A stretch of 64,000 nt of DNA from contig NZ_JAAOBY010000005.1 in the NCBI RefSeq assembly GCF_011365745.1, forward strand, positions 186,001-250,000, read 5' to 3'. This document shows, piece by piece, positions 53,724-63,002 of this stretch. The notes beneath the pieces are model-generated. The model ran no database searches. It saw nothing but the letters and a program-made list of their open reading frames with translations, and was not told the DNA's origin. The stretch's first letter is position 1, and each line of letters opens with the position of its first letter. Made by a program: the position numbers and the translations under genes. The stretch comes from Flavobacterium turcicum. GTDB taxonomy: Bacteria > Bacteroidota > Bacteroidia > Flavobacteriales > Flavobacteriaceae.

Positions 53724-53832
53724 TTGAATTGTTGTTATAACTGGAATTCAGTAATTTGTATCAAAAATAACCAAATCAATTCATTTAAAAAATCGCTGAG
53801 GCAACCAAATATGTTTTAAAAAAGTGGACTAG

Positions 53833-54540
53833 TTATTTTTTGTCTTGCATGGCAAATACACGCTGCAACAAAACAGAAGTTCGTGCACTTAAGTTGGTTC
53901 TAATGTTTTGCTCCTCAACGGCCACCATTTTAAATACGCCATTCAAAGCTTGATTAGTCACATAATCTGTCAAATCAGGATTCACTTTGTTCACAAGCGG
54001 GATGCTGTTGTATTTTGTGATAATATTAGCCCAAACTTTATCAGCGCCTACTTTGGTAAATGAATTTTTAATAACCGGATTGAATTTTCCATACAAAGCC
54101 GTACTCGTGCTGTTCTGTAAATAGGTGGTTGCTGCGATTTGGTTGCCCAATAAAATAGTTTTAGCATCGGCAAAACTCATATTGCGCACCGCGTCTACGA
54201 AAATTGGAGTTGCTTGCTTCACGGCATCTTCTGCTGCACGATTCAAAACTTTTAAACCTTCATCAGCCAAGGAACTTAATCCAATTTTGCGCAAGCCTGC
54301 ATCTACTTTTCTCAATTCAGTAGGTAGTAAAATCTTCACGGCCTCATTGCGATAAAACCCGTCAGTTGCTGTTAATTTGCTTACTTGTTTCGAAATTCCG
54401 TTGTTCAACGCTTCTTTTAATCCGCCCGCAATATCCACGCCGCCTATACCTTGTGTTTGCGGAAATTGACTCATCACTTGCTGCATTTCGGCACAACTCG
54501 ATAAAGAAAGTGCGACTGCTAAAACTATAATTTTTTTCAT
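53833..54540 (-). CDS. DUF4197 lipoprotein
   Basis: A 235-residue lipoprotein with lipobox LSSC (Cys16). The mature part is mostly helical and has the DUF4197 pattern: GGLKEALNNGISKQVSKL near residue 39, GFYRNEAVKILLP near 62, and FADAKTILLGN near 124. Family function is unknown. It is divergent from the isobutyryl-CoA mutase gene; repeat R6 lies in the 281-bp gap between them. Confidence 0.9.
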   Translation of the reverse strand: MKKIIVLAVALSLSSCAEMQQVMSQFPQTQGIGGVDIAGGLKEALNNGISKQVSKLTATDGFYRNEAVKILLPTELRKVDAGLRKIGLSSLADEGLKVLNRAAEDAVKQATPIFVDAVRNMSFADAKTILLGNQIAATTYLQNSTSTALYGKFNPVIKNSFTKVGADKVWANIITKYNSIPLVNKVNPDLTDYVTNQALNGVFKMVAVEEQNIRTNLSARTSVLLQRVFAMQDKK

Positions 54541-54650
54541 AAAAAGAATCGGTTACATTAATTGGCCATCTGCCATTGGTAAAAATACAACAATTGCAAA
54601 AACAAAGCCAATTATTGACAAGGAGCAGGCGTTTTTGTTTTCAAATCACG

Positions 54651-54718
54651 GCTTCTCCCGCTTTCCGCTGTATCCTCGCTCCCAAAAAAAGCGAGGGATG
54701 CCGCTGCAATCGGGGCTA
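54651..54718 (-). repeat. Dispersed intergenic repeat copy R6 (class B)
   Basis: Minus strand: TAGCCCCGATTGCAGCGG, a short hairpin (ATCCCTCGCT / AGCGAGGAT, 54672-54700), then GATACAGCGGAAAGCGGGAG and AAGC. It lies between the divergent DUF4197 and icmF genes. Confidence 0.85.
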
Positions 54719-54821
54719 GAATAGCTATTTTTTGCTTCGATTGTGAATAACATCATCCAACTTCAAATAGTTTTTTAAAATAAAATTGTAAATTGCAGGC
54801 TTAAATTATCATATTCATAAA

Positions 54822-57800
54822 ATGGAACAACAAATACCATATATCCCTAACAATAAAGTAAGAATTGTAACGGCAGCAGCTCTTTTTGATGGCCATGATG
54901 CAGCAATCAATATCATGCGCCGAATTATCCAATCTACCGGTGTCGAAGTGATTCACTTAGGTCACGACCGCAGTGTTGAAGAGGTGGTGAATACTGCCAT
55001 TCAAGAAGATGCAAATGCTATTGCCATTACCTCTTATCAAGGTGGTCACAATGAGTATTTTAAATACATGTATGACTTACTTCAAGAAAAAGGGGCGGGT
55101 CAAATAAAAATATTTGGTGGTGGTGGCGGTGTGATCCTGCCTTCTGAAATTGCAGAATTACAAGCTTACGGAATCACTCGTATTTACGCACCTGATGATG
55201 GGCGTGCCATGGGATTACAAGGAATGATTAATGATTTGGTTCAAAAAGCTGATTTCCCAACAGGAAATCAATTGACTAATGAGTTGGAACAATTAGAGTC
55301 TAAAAACCCAACAGCATTAGCGCGTATTATCTCTGCAGCCGAAAATTTCCCTGAAGTTGCCGCTAAAACTTTAGAAGCAATTCAAGAAAAAAATGCAAAT
55401 AGTACGACTCCCGTTTTAGGAATCACTGGTACAGGTGGTGCTGGTAAATCATCTTTGGTTGATGAATTAGTGCGTCGTTTCTTGATTGATTTTCCTGAAA
55501 AAACAATCGGTTTAATTTCTGTTGACCCATCAAAAAGAAAAACAGGTGGTGCACTTTTAGGCGATCGTATCCGTATGAACGCCATAAACAATCCTCGTGT
55601 GTACATGCGCTCTTTGGCTACACGTCAATCTAATTTGGCTTTATCAAAATACGTTGCCGATGCGATTCAAGTAATCAAAGCAGCCAACTATGATATTATT
55701 ATTTTAGAAACTTCAGGAATCGGGCAGTCTGATACTGAAATCATGGACCACTCTGATGTGTCTTTATATGTAATGACACCGGAATTTGGTGCAGCTACAC
55801 AATTAGAAAAAATTGACATGCTTGATTTTGCTGATTTAGTAGCAATCAATAAATTCGACAAACGAGGTTCACTTGATGCGTTACGCGATGTTAAAAAACA
55901 ATACCAGCGCAACCATAATTTATGGGATGCGGATTTAGATTCGCTACCAGTTTTTGGAACTATTGCTTCGCAATTTAATGATCCAGGAATGAATACGCTC
56001 TACAAAGCCATCATGGACAAAGTAGACGAAAAAACAAATTCAGACTTAAAATCGACCTTCCAGATTACGCGCGAAATGAGTGAGAAAATTTTCGTAATTC
56101 CGCCACATCGTACGCGTTACCTTTCTGAAATTGCCGAAAATAACCGAAAATATGACGAAACTGCTCTTACTCAAGTAGAGGTTGCTCAAAAATTATACGG
56201 TATTTACAAAACGGTAGAGTCAGTTTCGAATACGACTTTAGTTTTAAACAAAGCCGGAATTGACGACTCATTTATTCTTAGCAGTCAGCCAGAATCGCAA
56301 TTGTTTTTACAGTTGTTATTGAAAGAATTTGATCGTGTAAAAATGAATTTAGACCCTTACAACTGGGAAATCATTTTAACATGGAAAGAGAAAGTAGATA
56401 AATACAAAAATCCCGTTTATACCTTTAAGGTGCGTGACCGCGAAATTAAAATGGCTACGCATACAGAGTCGTTATCGCACACGCAAATACCAAAAATTGC
56501 TTTGCCAAAGTACCAAGCTTGGGGTGATATTTTGCGTTGGTCGTTGCAAGAAAATGTACCAGGTGAATTCCCTTTCGCTGCCGGATTGTATCCTTTTAAA
56601 CGTGAAGGCGAAGATCCATCGCGTATGTTTGCCGGAGAAGGTGGACCTGAAAGAACCAACAAGCGTTTTCATTATGTGAGTGCGGGATTACCTGCAAAAC
56701 GTTTGTCTACTGCTTTTGATAGTGTGACATTGTACGGTAATGATCCTCATGTGCGTCCTGATATTTACGGAAAAATTGGAAATGCAGGAGTATCGATCTG
56801 TTGTCTTGACGATGCTAAAAAATTATATTCTGGTTTTGATTTGGTTCATGCGATGACATCAGTAAGTATGACCATTAACGGACCAGCACCTATGTTGCTT
56901 GGGTTTTTTATGAATGCAGCTATTGATCAGCAGTGTGAATTGTACATCAAAGCCAATGATTTAGAAGCTGAGGTTACTGCTAAAATTGAAGCGATTTACA
57001 AAGAAAAAGGTGTAGCAAGACCGAAATATCAAGGCGAATTGCCAGTTGGTAATGATGGTTTGGGATTAATGCTTTTAGGTGTTACTGGTGATCAGGTTTT
57101 ACCACAAAATGTGTATAACGAAATTAAAGCAAGAACTTTATCACAAGTTCGTGGAACTGTTCAAGCAGATATTTTGAAAGAAGATCAAGCACAAAACACT
57201 TGTATCTTCTCTACTGAATTTGCACTCCGATTAATGGGTGATGTTCAAGAATATTTTATTGCCAAAAACGTTCGTAATTTTTACTCGGTTTCAATTTCAG
57301 GATATCACATCGCTGAGGCTGGGGCAAATCCAATTACGCAATTGGCATTTACCTTGTCTAACGGATTCACTTACGTAGAATACTACTTGAGTCGCGGAAT
57401 GAATATTAATGATTTTGGACCAAACTTATCGTTTTTCTTCTCAAATGGTGTCGATCCAGAATATGCAGTAATTGGTCGTGTAGCGCGTAAAATTTGGGCG
57501 AAAGCCATGAAAAACAAATACGGAGCGAACGAGAGAGCACAAATGTTGAAATACCACATTCAAACTTCAGGACGTTCATTGCACGCACAAGAAATTGATT
57601 TCAACGATATTCGTACTACCTTGCAAGCTTTGTATGCGATTTATGATAATTGTAACTCATTGCATACCAATGCGTATGACGAAGCGATTACTACACCTAC
57701 AGAAGAATCAGTGCGTCGTGCGATGGCTATTCAATTAATCATCAATAAAGAATTAGGTTTAGCCAAAAACGAAAACCCTATTCAAGGTGCTTTTATAATT

Positions 57801-58250
57801 GAAGAATTGACTGATCTTGTTGAGGCTGCAGTATTGTTAGAATTTGACCGAATTACAGAGCGTGGAGGCGTTCTTGGTGCTATGGAAACAATGTACCAAC
57901 GCAGTAAAATTCAAGAAGAAAGTTTGTATTACGAAACCCTGAAACATACAGGTGAATTCCCAATTGTGGGAGTAAATACGTTCTTGAGTTCAAAAGGTTC
58001 TCCGACTGTAATACCTGCCGAAGTAATTCGTGCTACTGAAGAAGAAAAACAATATCAAATTGATATGTTGAATAATCTTCACCAATCAAATCAAGATAAA
58101 GTAAATGAACAATTGAACAGCATTCAAGAAGCAGCCATTAAAAACCAAAATTTATTTGAACATTTGATGGAAGCAACTAAAGTATGTTCACTTGGGCAAA
58201 TTACAGCAGCTTTGTTTGAAGTGGGCGGACAGTACCGCAGAAATATGTAA
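54822..58250 (+). CDS. icmF: Fused isobutyryl-CoA mutase (IcmF type) with GTPase chaperone
   Basis: Adenosylcobalamin enzyme of 1142 residues that interconverts acyl-CoA isomers (isobutyryl-CoA and n-butyryl-CoA in the family). An N-terminal B12-binding domain (residues 1-~140) has [11 protein letters not shown], where the usual last Gly of DxHxxG is Ala, and [12 protein letters not shown] MeaB-like G3E GTPase follows ([14 protein letters not shown] near 205, [19 protein letters not shown] near 230). The large mutase domain starts after about residue 500, with [19 protein letters not shown] near 589; Phe in this position marks IcmF rather than methylmalonyl-CoA mutase. It stands alone with a terminator at 58364. 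Pathways: branched-chain or odd-chain acyl-CoA use. Confidence 0.9.
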   Translation: MEQQIPYIPNNKVRIVTAAALFDGHDAAINIMRRIIQSTGVEVIHLGHDRSVEEVVNTAIQEDANAIAITSYQGGHNEYFKYMYDLLQEKGAGQIKIFGGGGGVILPSEIAELQAYGITRIYAPDDGRAMGLQGMINDLVQKADFPTGNQLTNELEQLESKNPTALARIISAAENFPEVAAKTLEAIQEKNANSTTPVLGITGTGGAGKSSLVDELVRRFLIDFPEKTIGLISVDPSKRKTGGALLGDRIRMNAINNPRVYMRSLATRQSNLALSKYVADAIQVIKAANYDIIILETSGIGQSDTEIMDHSDVSLYVMTPEFGAATQLEKIDMLDFADLVAINKFDKRGSLDALRDVKKQYQRNHNLWDADLDSLPVFGTIASQFNDPGMNTLYKAIMDKVDEKTNSDLKSTFQITREMSEKIFVIPPHRTRYLSEIAENNRKYDETALTQVEVAQKLYGIYKTVESVSNTTLVLNKAGIDDSFILSSQPESQLFLQLLLKEFDRVKMNLDPYNWEIILTWKEKVDKYKNPVYTFKVRDREIKMATHTESLSHTQIPKIALPKYQAWGDILRWSLQENVPGEFPFAAGLYPFKREGEDPSRMFAGEGGPERTNKRFHYVSAGLPAKRLSTAFDSVTLYGNDPHVRPDIYGKIGNAGVSICCLDDAKKLYSGFDLVHAMTSVSMTINGPAPMLLGFFMNAAIDQQCELYIKANDLEAEVTAKIEAIYKEKGVARPKYQGELPVGNDGLGLMLLGVTGDQVLPQNVYNEIKARTLSQVRGTVQADILKEDQAQNTCIFSTEFALRLMGDVQEYFIAKNVRNFYSVSISGYHIAEAGANPITQLAFTLSNGFTYVEYYLSRGMNINDFGPNLSFFFSNGVDPEYAVIGRVARKIWAKAMKNKYGANERAQMLKYHIQTSGRSLHAQEIDFNDIRTTLQALYAIYDNCNSLHTNAYDEAITTPTEESVRRAMAIQLIINKELGLAKNENPIQGAFIIEELTDLVEAAVLLEFDRITERGGVLGAMETMYQRSKIQEESLYYETLKHTGEFPIVGVNTFLSSKGSPTVIPAEVIRATEEEKQYQIDMLNNLHQSNQDKVNEQLNSIQEAAIKNQNLFEHLMEATKVCSLGQITAALFEVGGQYRRNM

Positions 58251-58363
58251 GCAGAGAATCACTTTTTGCAAAGTAAAAAGTGTGTGAGTTGCTTATCCCG
58301 CTTTTGGGTGGTATTTTATCAAATAAAATTTAATTTAAGCCAAGCTTAATTGCAATAATAATT

Positions 58364-58393
58364 CAAAGGTCTTTCTTCACAGAAAGACCTTTG
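58364..58393 (+). terminator. Terminator after icmF
   Basis: CAAAGGTCTTTCT / AGAAAGACCTTTG stem, 4-base loop. Confidence 0.85.
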
Positions 58394-58460
58394 TTTGTTT
58401 TGTGGATATCTAAGTCGAATAAAAGTAATGTGTTATATTTACACATTAAACTTTATAACT

Positions 58461-59327
58461 ATGAAAAAATCTCAATTATTACTGGTTTTCTGCTTGTTAG
58501 TAGGAACAATGAATATGTATGCCGCGAAAGTAGATACATTGCAAATTCCGAGTGTTGCTATGAGTAAAACCTACAAGGCTGCTGTAGTTTTACCTAATTC
58601 GTACGCAAAAAGCAAAAGTAATTACCCAGTTTTGTATTTGCTACACGGTGCCTATGGACATTTTAATGATTGGCTATCTAAAACTCCAGATAAAATGCTA
58701 GTGCATAATTTAGCCGACAAGTATAACATTATCATCGTTATGCCTGAAGGAGAAACCTTTAGTTTTTACTTAGATAGTCCAGTTAATAAAGGAAGTCAAT
58801 TTGAAACTTATATCACCAAAGAAGTAGTTCAAAAAATAGATCAAACTTACAGAACAGTAGCAGATAAAAAAGGTCGGGTAATTTCTGGCTTGTCAATGGG
58901 AGGACACGGCGCTATGTATCTTTCAACAAAACATCCTGAATTGTATAGTGCTGTAGGGAGTATGAGCGGTGCGCTTGATATGGGTAGCATTGTTACGCCT
59001 GAAAGCAAAGAGAGAATGACCAAATTGTTAGAGCCTGTATTTGGACCAACTGGTGCTCCTCAAGAAGTGTATGCTGCCAATGCAGTGATGAATATGGTTG
59101 ATAAAATCAAAACGAATAAACTACCAACCATAATTGATTGCGGGGTAGATGATTTTTTAATTGAAACAAATAGGGAACTGCACCGCAGATTAGTATACGC
59201 CAAAGTACCGCACGAATATATCGAACGCCCGGGAGCACATACTTGGGAATATTGGGAGAGTGCTTTACCAACTCATTTGTTGTTTTTTCAAGGCGTTTTA
59301 AAAAGTAATGGAGTTTTGGTTCCATAA
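58461..59327 (+). CDS. Exported esterase of the EstA/FrmB (esterase D-like) family
   Basis: A 288-residue serine esterase with a signal peptide (MKKSQLLLVFCLLVGTMNMYA). The nucleophile elbow GLSMGGHGAMYLS lies near residue 150, with YLLHGAYGHFNDW near 60 (oxyanion region), DCGVDDFLIETN near 228 for the acid and PGAHTWEYW near 256 for the catalytic His. The domain is that of S-formylglutathione hydrolase/esterase D and also of mycolyl-type carbohydrate esterases, so the substrate is open. The ATG at 58461, directly before the signal peptide, is preferred to the upstream in-frame start at 58395, whose extension is not signal-like. Confidence 0.88.
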   Translation: MKKSQLLLVFCLLVGTMNMYAAKVDTLQIPSVAMSKTYKAAVVLPNSYAKSKSNYPVLYLLHGAYGHFNDWLSKTPDKMLVHNLADKYNIIIVMPEGETFSFYLDSPVNKGSQFETYITKEVVQKIDQTYRTVADKKGRVISGLSMGGHGAMYLSTKHPELYSAVGSMSGALDMGSIVTPESKERMTKLLEPVFGPTGAPQEVYAANAVMNMVDKIKTNKLPTIIDCGVDDFLIETNRELHRRLVYAKVPHEYIERPGAHTWEYWESALPTHLLFFQGVLKSNGVLVP

Positions 59328-59348
59328 ATTACTGTGATTTAGTTCTAT

Positions 59349-59386
59349 AAAAAAGGTCTTTCAGAAATAACTGAAAGACCTTTTTT
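59349..59386 (+). terminator. Terminator after the esterase gene
   Basis: AAAAAAGGTCTTTCAG / CTGAAAGACCTTTTTT, a 16-bp stem with a 6-base loop. Confidence 0.9.
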
Positions 59387-59419
59387 GTGGAGTCAAGTAA
59401 AAGAAAGTTTATAAAAGTA

Positions 59420-59989
59420 TTACTTTAAACCACTAATTTTCACATAACCAATATGTAACTGATCATCTTCGATAACAGTTTCTGATTTTGTTATTTTCAA
59501 ACCGTAAAGTAATTTGGTTGCTGCAGGAAGCATATCATCTACTCGATAACGATCATCTACATCAACACCATATTTTTCATCAATATGTGATTCCGCACCT
59601 TTAAAACCGCAATGTTTAAAAAAGGCGGTGGTTTTCGATTTTCGTGTTGCCAATCCTAAGGTTTTGGAAACTGCAAGTATCTTGTAATGGTATTCTTCAA
59701 AGTCATTTTCTTTGTAACCACCCAAATTGAGAAAAAATAATTTTTCTGTGCTACTTTCATCTTTATGTTCGCGTGGCACAATTTCAATGTGGTGATTATT
59801 TACTTGAGTCACTTCGCGCCAAGCATCAATATGAATTTTGCCTTTAGCTTCAGGCCAAAAAGCTTTCATTTGAGGAACTAAATCTTTGAGTGAAGTTCCT
59901 ATTCCAAAAAAAATATCGTGCTGTTCCGTAAATCGTCCATCCGGCTTGCAGCCTAGCATAATCATATATAATTTGAGTTTTGTATCCAT
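59420..59989 (-). CDS. DUF1543 domain protein
   Basis: A 189-residue soluble protein. The start MDTKLKLYMIMLGCKPDGR leads into the DUF1543 pattern: TEQHDIFFGIGTSLKDLVPQ, then KGKIHIDAWREV near residue 60 and LFFLNLGGYKEND near 84. Function unknown. The ATG at 59989 is preferred to one 27 bases upstream because the family begins there. Confidence 0.85.
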   Translation of the reverse strand: MDTKLKLYMIMLGCKPDGRFTEQHDIFFGIGTSLKDLVPQMKAFWPEAKGKIHIDAWREVTQVNNHHIEIVPREHKDESSTEKLFFLNLGGYKENDFEEYHYKILAVSKTLGLATRKSKTTAFFKHCGFKGAESHIDEKYGVDVDDRYRVDDMLPAATKLLYGLKITKSETVIEDDQLHIGYVKISGLK

Positions 59990-60077
59990 TTTTTTAAAGC
60001 GGTTTAATTGAAACAAAAAAGTTTGGCATAGTTCGTGAATACTCCTTTAAAACACTAACAATAAAAACTTATAAATC

Positions 60078-60575
60078 ATGAAAAAAATTACCTTACTGTT
60101 GGTTTTCATCGGGATGATGACACTGCAAAGCTGCGAAGTTACAGAAATATATGATGAGACTGATGCGCCAAGAACAGAAGTATTTGAAGTAAACACTTCA
60201 TTTAACAGATTAAATAATTACGAAAAACGAGTGGTTTTTGATCCGCCAATATATTCTTCGGATTCTGTTCTAGTATATCACTTGTATGACGTAGTAAATG
60301 GGCAAAAAGTTTGGAAATTAATGGCGCAAACCTATTATTTCTCTGGAGGAGATGAATTAGATTTTAACGTTGAGTATACTAGGTCTTATGTTGATATTTA
60401 CCTTACAGCTAATTTTGATTTGAATACTTTGTCATCAGATTGGACACAAAATCAAACTTTTAAAATTGTAATTATTCCAGATGGGTTTGCAAAAACTATA
60501 GATAAAAATAATATGAGTGCGGTATTATCGGCTCTGAAGGTGTCGCAAGCCGATGTTAAAAAGATCAATTTGTAA
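60078..60575 (+). CDS. Lipoprotein of unknown function
   Basis: A 165-residue lipoprotein with lipobox LQSC (Cys19; MKKITLLLVFIGMMTLQSC). The mature part is beta-rich and acidic, with YDVVNGQKVWKLMAQTYYF near the middle and a Val/Lys-rich end (VSQADVKKINL). I do not recognise a family. It is divergent from the DUF1543 gene and convergent with terC; a terminator lies at 60594. The short upstream intergenic gap (88 bp) has no clear TAnnTTTG promoter. Confidence 0.65.
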   Translation: MKKITLLLVFIGMMTLQSCEVTEIYDETDAPRTEVFEVNTSFNRLNNYEKRVVFDPPIYSSDSVLVYHLYDVVNGQKVWKLMAQTYYFSGGDELDFNVEYTRSYVDIYLTANFDLNTLSSDWTQNQTFKIVIIPDGFAKTIDKNNMSAVLSALKVSQADVKKINL

Positions 60576-60593
60576 TTCATATTACAGTCATAA

Positions 60594-60626
60594 GAAAAAA
60601 GGAAATCTATCGATTTCCTTTTTTTG
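60594..60626. terminator. Terminator between the lipoprotein gene and terC
   Basis: AAAAAGGAAATCG / CGATTTCCTTTTT-type stem with a short loop and a T run to the right, convergent genes. Confidence 0.85.
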
Positions 60627-60629
60627 TTG

Positions 60630-61574
60630 TTACTCTGATTGTTTTGCTTTTTGTAGCGAAACAATTATCCCTACGCCTAAAGCTACTGCTATAAAAGCTA
60701 ACGAAACCCATTCAGGTAATTTTATAAAATCATGTGCAATCATTTTAACACCCACAAAACTCAATATTGCAATTAAGCTGTATTCTAAGTAGCTAAATTT
60801 AGCTAGCATGTTGGCTAGGAAGAAATACATCGAACGTAATCCTAAAATAGCAAAGATATTTGAACTAAAAACTAAAAAAGGATCATTGGTAATAGCTAAA
60901 ATAGCCGGTACGCTATCAATTGCAAAAACAACATCCATCACCTCTATGACAACCAGAGCTACAAAAAGTGGGGTTGCAGCAGTAATGTGTCTTCTTTTTA
61001 CAAAAAAATGTTCCTGATCGATATGGTTCGAAATAGGTATTATTTTTTTAAGACTCTTGTAAACGAATGATTTCTTGGGTTGAAATTGTTCGTCCTCGCC
61101 GCTAAACAACATTTTCATTGCGGTGTAAATCAAGAATGCGCCAAATATGTAGGTCATCCATGAAAACTTATTGATCAGCATTACTCCAAAAAAGATCATT
61201 AAACCTCTAAAAATAATGGCTCCAAGTATGCCCCAAAACAATACACGGTGTTGGTATTTTTGTGGAATTTTGAAAGCTGCAAAAATAATAGCTATCACAA
61301 AAATGTTGTCAATACTTAACGAAAGTTCGATTAAATAGCCTGTGATAAATTTTATTGCAGCAGCACTAGGTTTGAGTGCATCTGGATTGGCAATGTAATT
61401 TGTAGTATAAAGCCAGTAAACAACACCAGAGAAAAGGAATGATAAGGTAACCCATATTCCAGTCCATTTCCCAGCTTCTTTTGAGCTAATGATATGTGGG
61501 TTTTTATTAAATACTCCCAAGTCTAATGCTAGAAAAACGAGAACTGCAGCTAAAAAAGAGATCCAAACAATCAT
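60630..61574 (-). CDS. TerC/Alx-family membrane protein
   Basis: A 314-residue inner-membrane protein with about nine hydrophobic segments. Family motifs: LSLSIDNIFVIAIIFAAFKIP near residue 85 and VEVMDVVFAIDSVPAILAIT near 213, with the conserved acidic residues that are thought to bind divalent metal. Alx/TerC proteins handle Mn2+ in some bacteria; tellurite resistance is an older label. No ter gene cluster is nearby. A TATCTTTG -7 box (61598-61605, minus strand) is 24 bp before the ATG. Confidence 0.92.
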   Translation of the reverse strand: MIVWISFLAAVLVFLALDLGVFNKNPHIISSKEAGKWTGIWVTLSFLFSGVVYWLYTTNYIANPDALKPSAAAIKFITGYLIELSLSIDNIFVIAIIFAAFKIPQKYQHRVLFWGILGAIIFRGLMIFFGVMLINKFSWMTYIFGAFLIYTAMKMLFSGEDEQFQPKKSFVYKSLKKIIPISNHIDQEHFFVKRRHITAATPLFVALVVIEVMDVVFAIDSVPAILAITNDPFLVFSSNIFAILGLRSMYFFLANMLAKFSYLEYSLIAILSFVGVKMIAHDFIKLPEWVSLAFIAVALGVGIIVSLQKAKQSE

Positions 61575-61597
61575 AAGTTTTATTTTAAAATGTAGTA

Positions 61598-61605
61598 CAA
61601 AGATA
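61598..61605 (-). promoter_or_regulatory. -7 box upstream of terC
   Basis: TATCTTTG on the minus strand, 24 bp before the start. Confidence 0.55.
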
Positions 61606-61675
61606 GCTCGAGAATCTTGAAAGAGGAAGTGTATTCAAGATAAAGTTGAATTCCTAAATTTTTAACGTTGTAAAA

Positions 61676-61704
61676 AAAATGCCTTCACTCGTGAAGGCAT
61701 TTTA
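61676..61704 (-). terminator. Terminator after glutamine synthetase II
   Basis: AAAATGCCTTCAC / GTGAAGGCATTTT with a 2-base centre, followed by A or T runs on both sides; 26 bp after the GSII stop. Confidence 0.85.
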
Positions 61705-61729
61705 ATTCAAAAAAATATAGTGTTCAAAA

Positions 61730-62743
61730 TTATAAAGCAGAGTTTACTGTTTTGATAATTCTAGCTGCAATTTTGTATGGGTCACCGTTTGAAGCTGGTC
61801 TACGATCTTCAAGCCATCCTTTCCAACCTTTTTGAACAGTCATCAAAGGAATACGGATTGAACATCCTCTATCAGATACTCCATAAGAGAAATCGTTGAT
61901 TGAAGCTGTTTCGTGTTTTCCAGTTAAACGTTGGTCGTTGTAAGCTCCATAAACCGCAATGTGCTCTGCAGTTACAGGTCTGAAAGCTTCACAAATTTTT
62001 TCGTAAGTTTCTTGAGACCCACATGTTCTTAAAACTTCGTTAGAGAAGTTGGCATGCATACCAGAACCATTCCAATCAGTATCTCCAAGTGGTTTTGGGT
62101 GGTATTCAATATAATATCCGTATTTTTCAGTCAAACGATCTAGTAAGTAGCGCGCCACCCAAATTTCGTCACCTGCTTTTTTAGCTCCTTTTGCAAATAA
62201 TTGAAATTCCCATTGTCCGCAAGCAACTTCTTGGTTGATTCCTTCAAAATTAATTCCTGCAGCAATACAAAGATCAGCATGCTCTTCAACTAATTTTCTT
62301 CCGTGCGTATTTTTTCCACCAACTGAACAGTAGTACATTCCTTGTGGTGCTGGATAACCTCCAATTGGGAAACCAAGAGGTAAAAGTGTTTTGGTATCCA
62401 TAATAAAGTACTCTTGCTCAAATCCGAACCAAAAATCACCATCATCATCAATAGTAGCTCTTCCGTTTGAAGGATGTGGAGTTCCATCTGCATTCATAAC
62501 CTCTGTCATTACTAAATAACCATTGATACGAGTAGGATCTGGATAAATTGCTACTGGAACTAGTAAACAATCAGACGAACCACCTTCGGCTTGTCTAGTA
62601 GATGAACCATCAAAAGACCAATTTCCAAGTTCTTCTAAAGTTCCTTGAAAGTTTTCATGCTCTTCAACTTTTGTTTTACTTCTAAGATTCTGTGTTGGTT
62701 CATAACCGTCTAACCAAATGTACTCTAATTTTATTTTCGCCAT
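61730..62743 (-). CDS. glnA: Glutamine synthetase, type II (eukaryote-like)
   Basis: Makes glutamine from glutamate, ammonia and ATP. The 337-residue protein has the beta-grasp N-terminal part (KIKLEYIWLDGYEPTQNLRSK) and the catalytic part with GFEQEYFIMDTKT (near residue 108), GINQEVACGQWEFQ near 170, NGSGMHANFSNE near 225 and HETASINDFSYGVSDRGCSI near 272, the order and length of GSII. Eukaryote-like GSII is usual in Flavobacteriia. It is divergent from the GSIII gene at 63003. No adenylylation site (typical of GSI) is expected. Confidence 0.94.
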   Translation of the reverse strand: MAKIKLEYIWLDGYEPTQNLRSKTKVEEHENFQGTLEELGNWSFDGSSTRQAEGGSSDCLLVPVAIYPDPTRINGYLVMTEVMNADGTPHPSNGRATIDDDGDFWFGFEQEYFIMDTKTLLPLGFPIGGYPAPQGMYYCSVGGKNTHGRKLVEEHADLCIAAGINFEGINQEVACGQWEFQLFAKGAKKAGDEIWVARYLLDRLTEKYGYYIEYHPKPLGDTDWNGSGMHANFSNEVLRTCGSQETYEKICEAFRPVTAEHIAVYGAYNDQRLTGKHETASINDFSYGVSDRGCSIRIPLMTVQKGWKGWLEDRRPASNGDPYKIAARIIKTVNSAL

Positions 62744-62777
62744 GACAATTTAAATTACTTCGTGATTATTAATAGTA

Positions 62778-62785
62778 CAAAAGTA
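62778..62785 (-). promoter_or_regulatory. -7 box upstream of the GSII gene
   Basis: TACTTTTG on the minus strand, 35 bp before the ATG; no clear -33 partner. Confidence 0.55.
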
Positions 62786-62929
62786 AAATAATTTTTTTAA
62801 CCATAAAATTTAGGGGGTTGTTTTTGTTATTTAATGTGTTATTTTTTTAAAATGCTAATTTTTGATAGGGGTAATGCTGTGTATTGGTATTTTTATAGGG
62901 GTTAAAAATAGAATTCTACAAATGCTGAA

Positions 62930-62960
62930 TTTAATTTTTAAACGAAATTGCTTATATTTG
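62930..62960 (+). promoter_or_regulatory. Promoter of the GSIII gene
   Basis: TTTA at 62930, 19 bp, TATATTTG at 62953-62960, 42 bp before the ATG. The gap between the divergent GSII and GSIII genes holds two promoters and no gene. Confidence 0.65.
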
Positions 62961-63002
62961 ACCTTTATCAAAATCAGGAATACTAATTTAAATAAGAACA
63001 AC

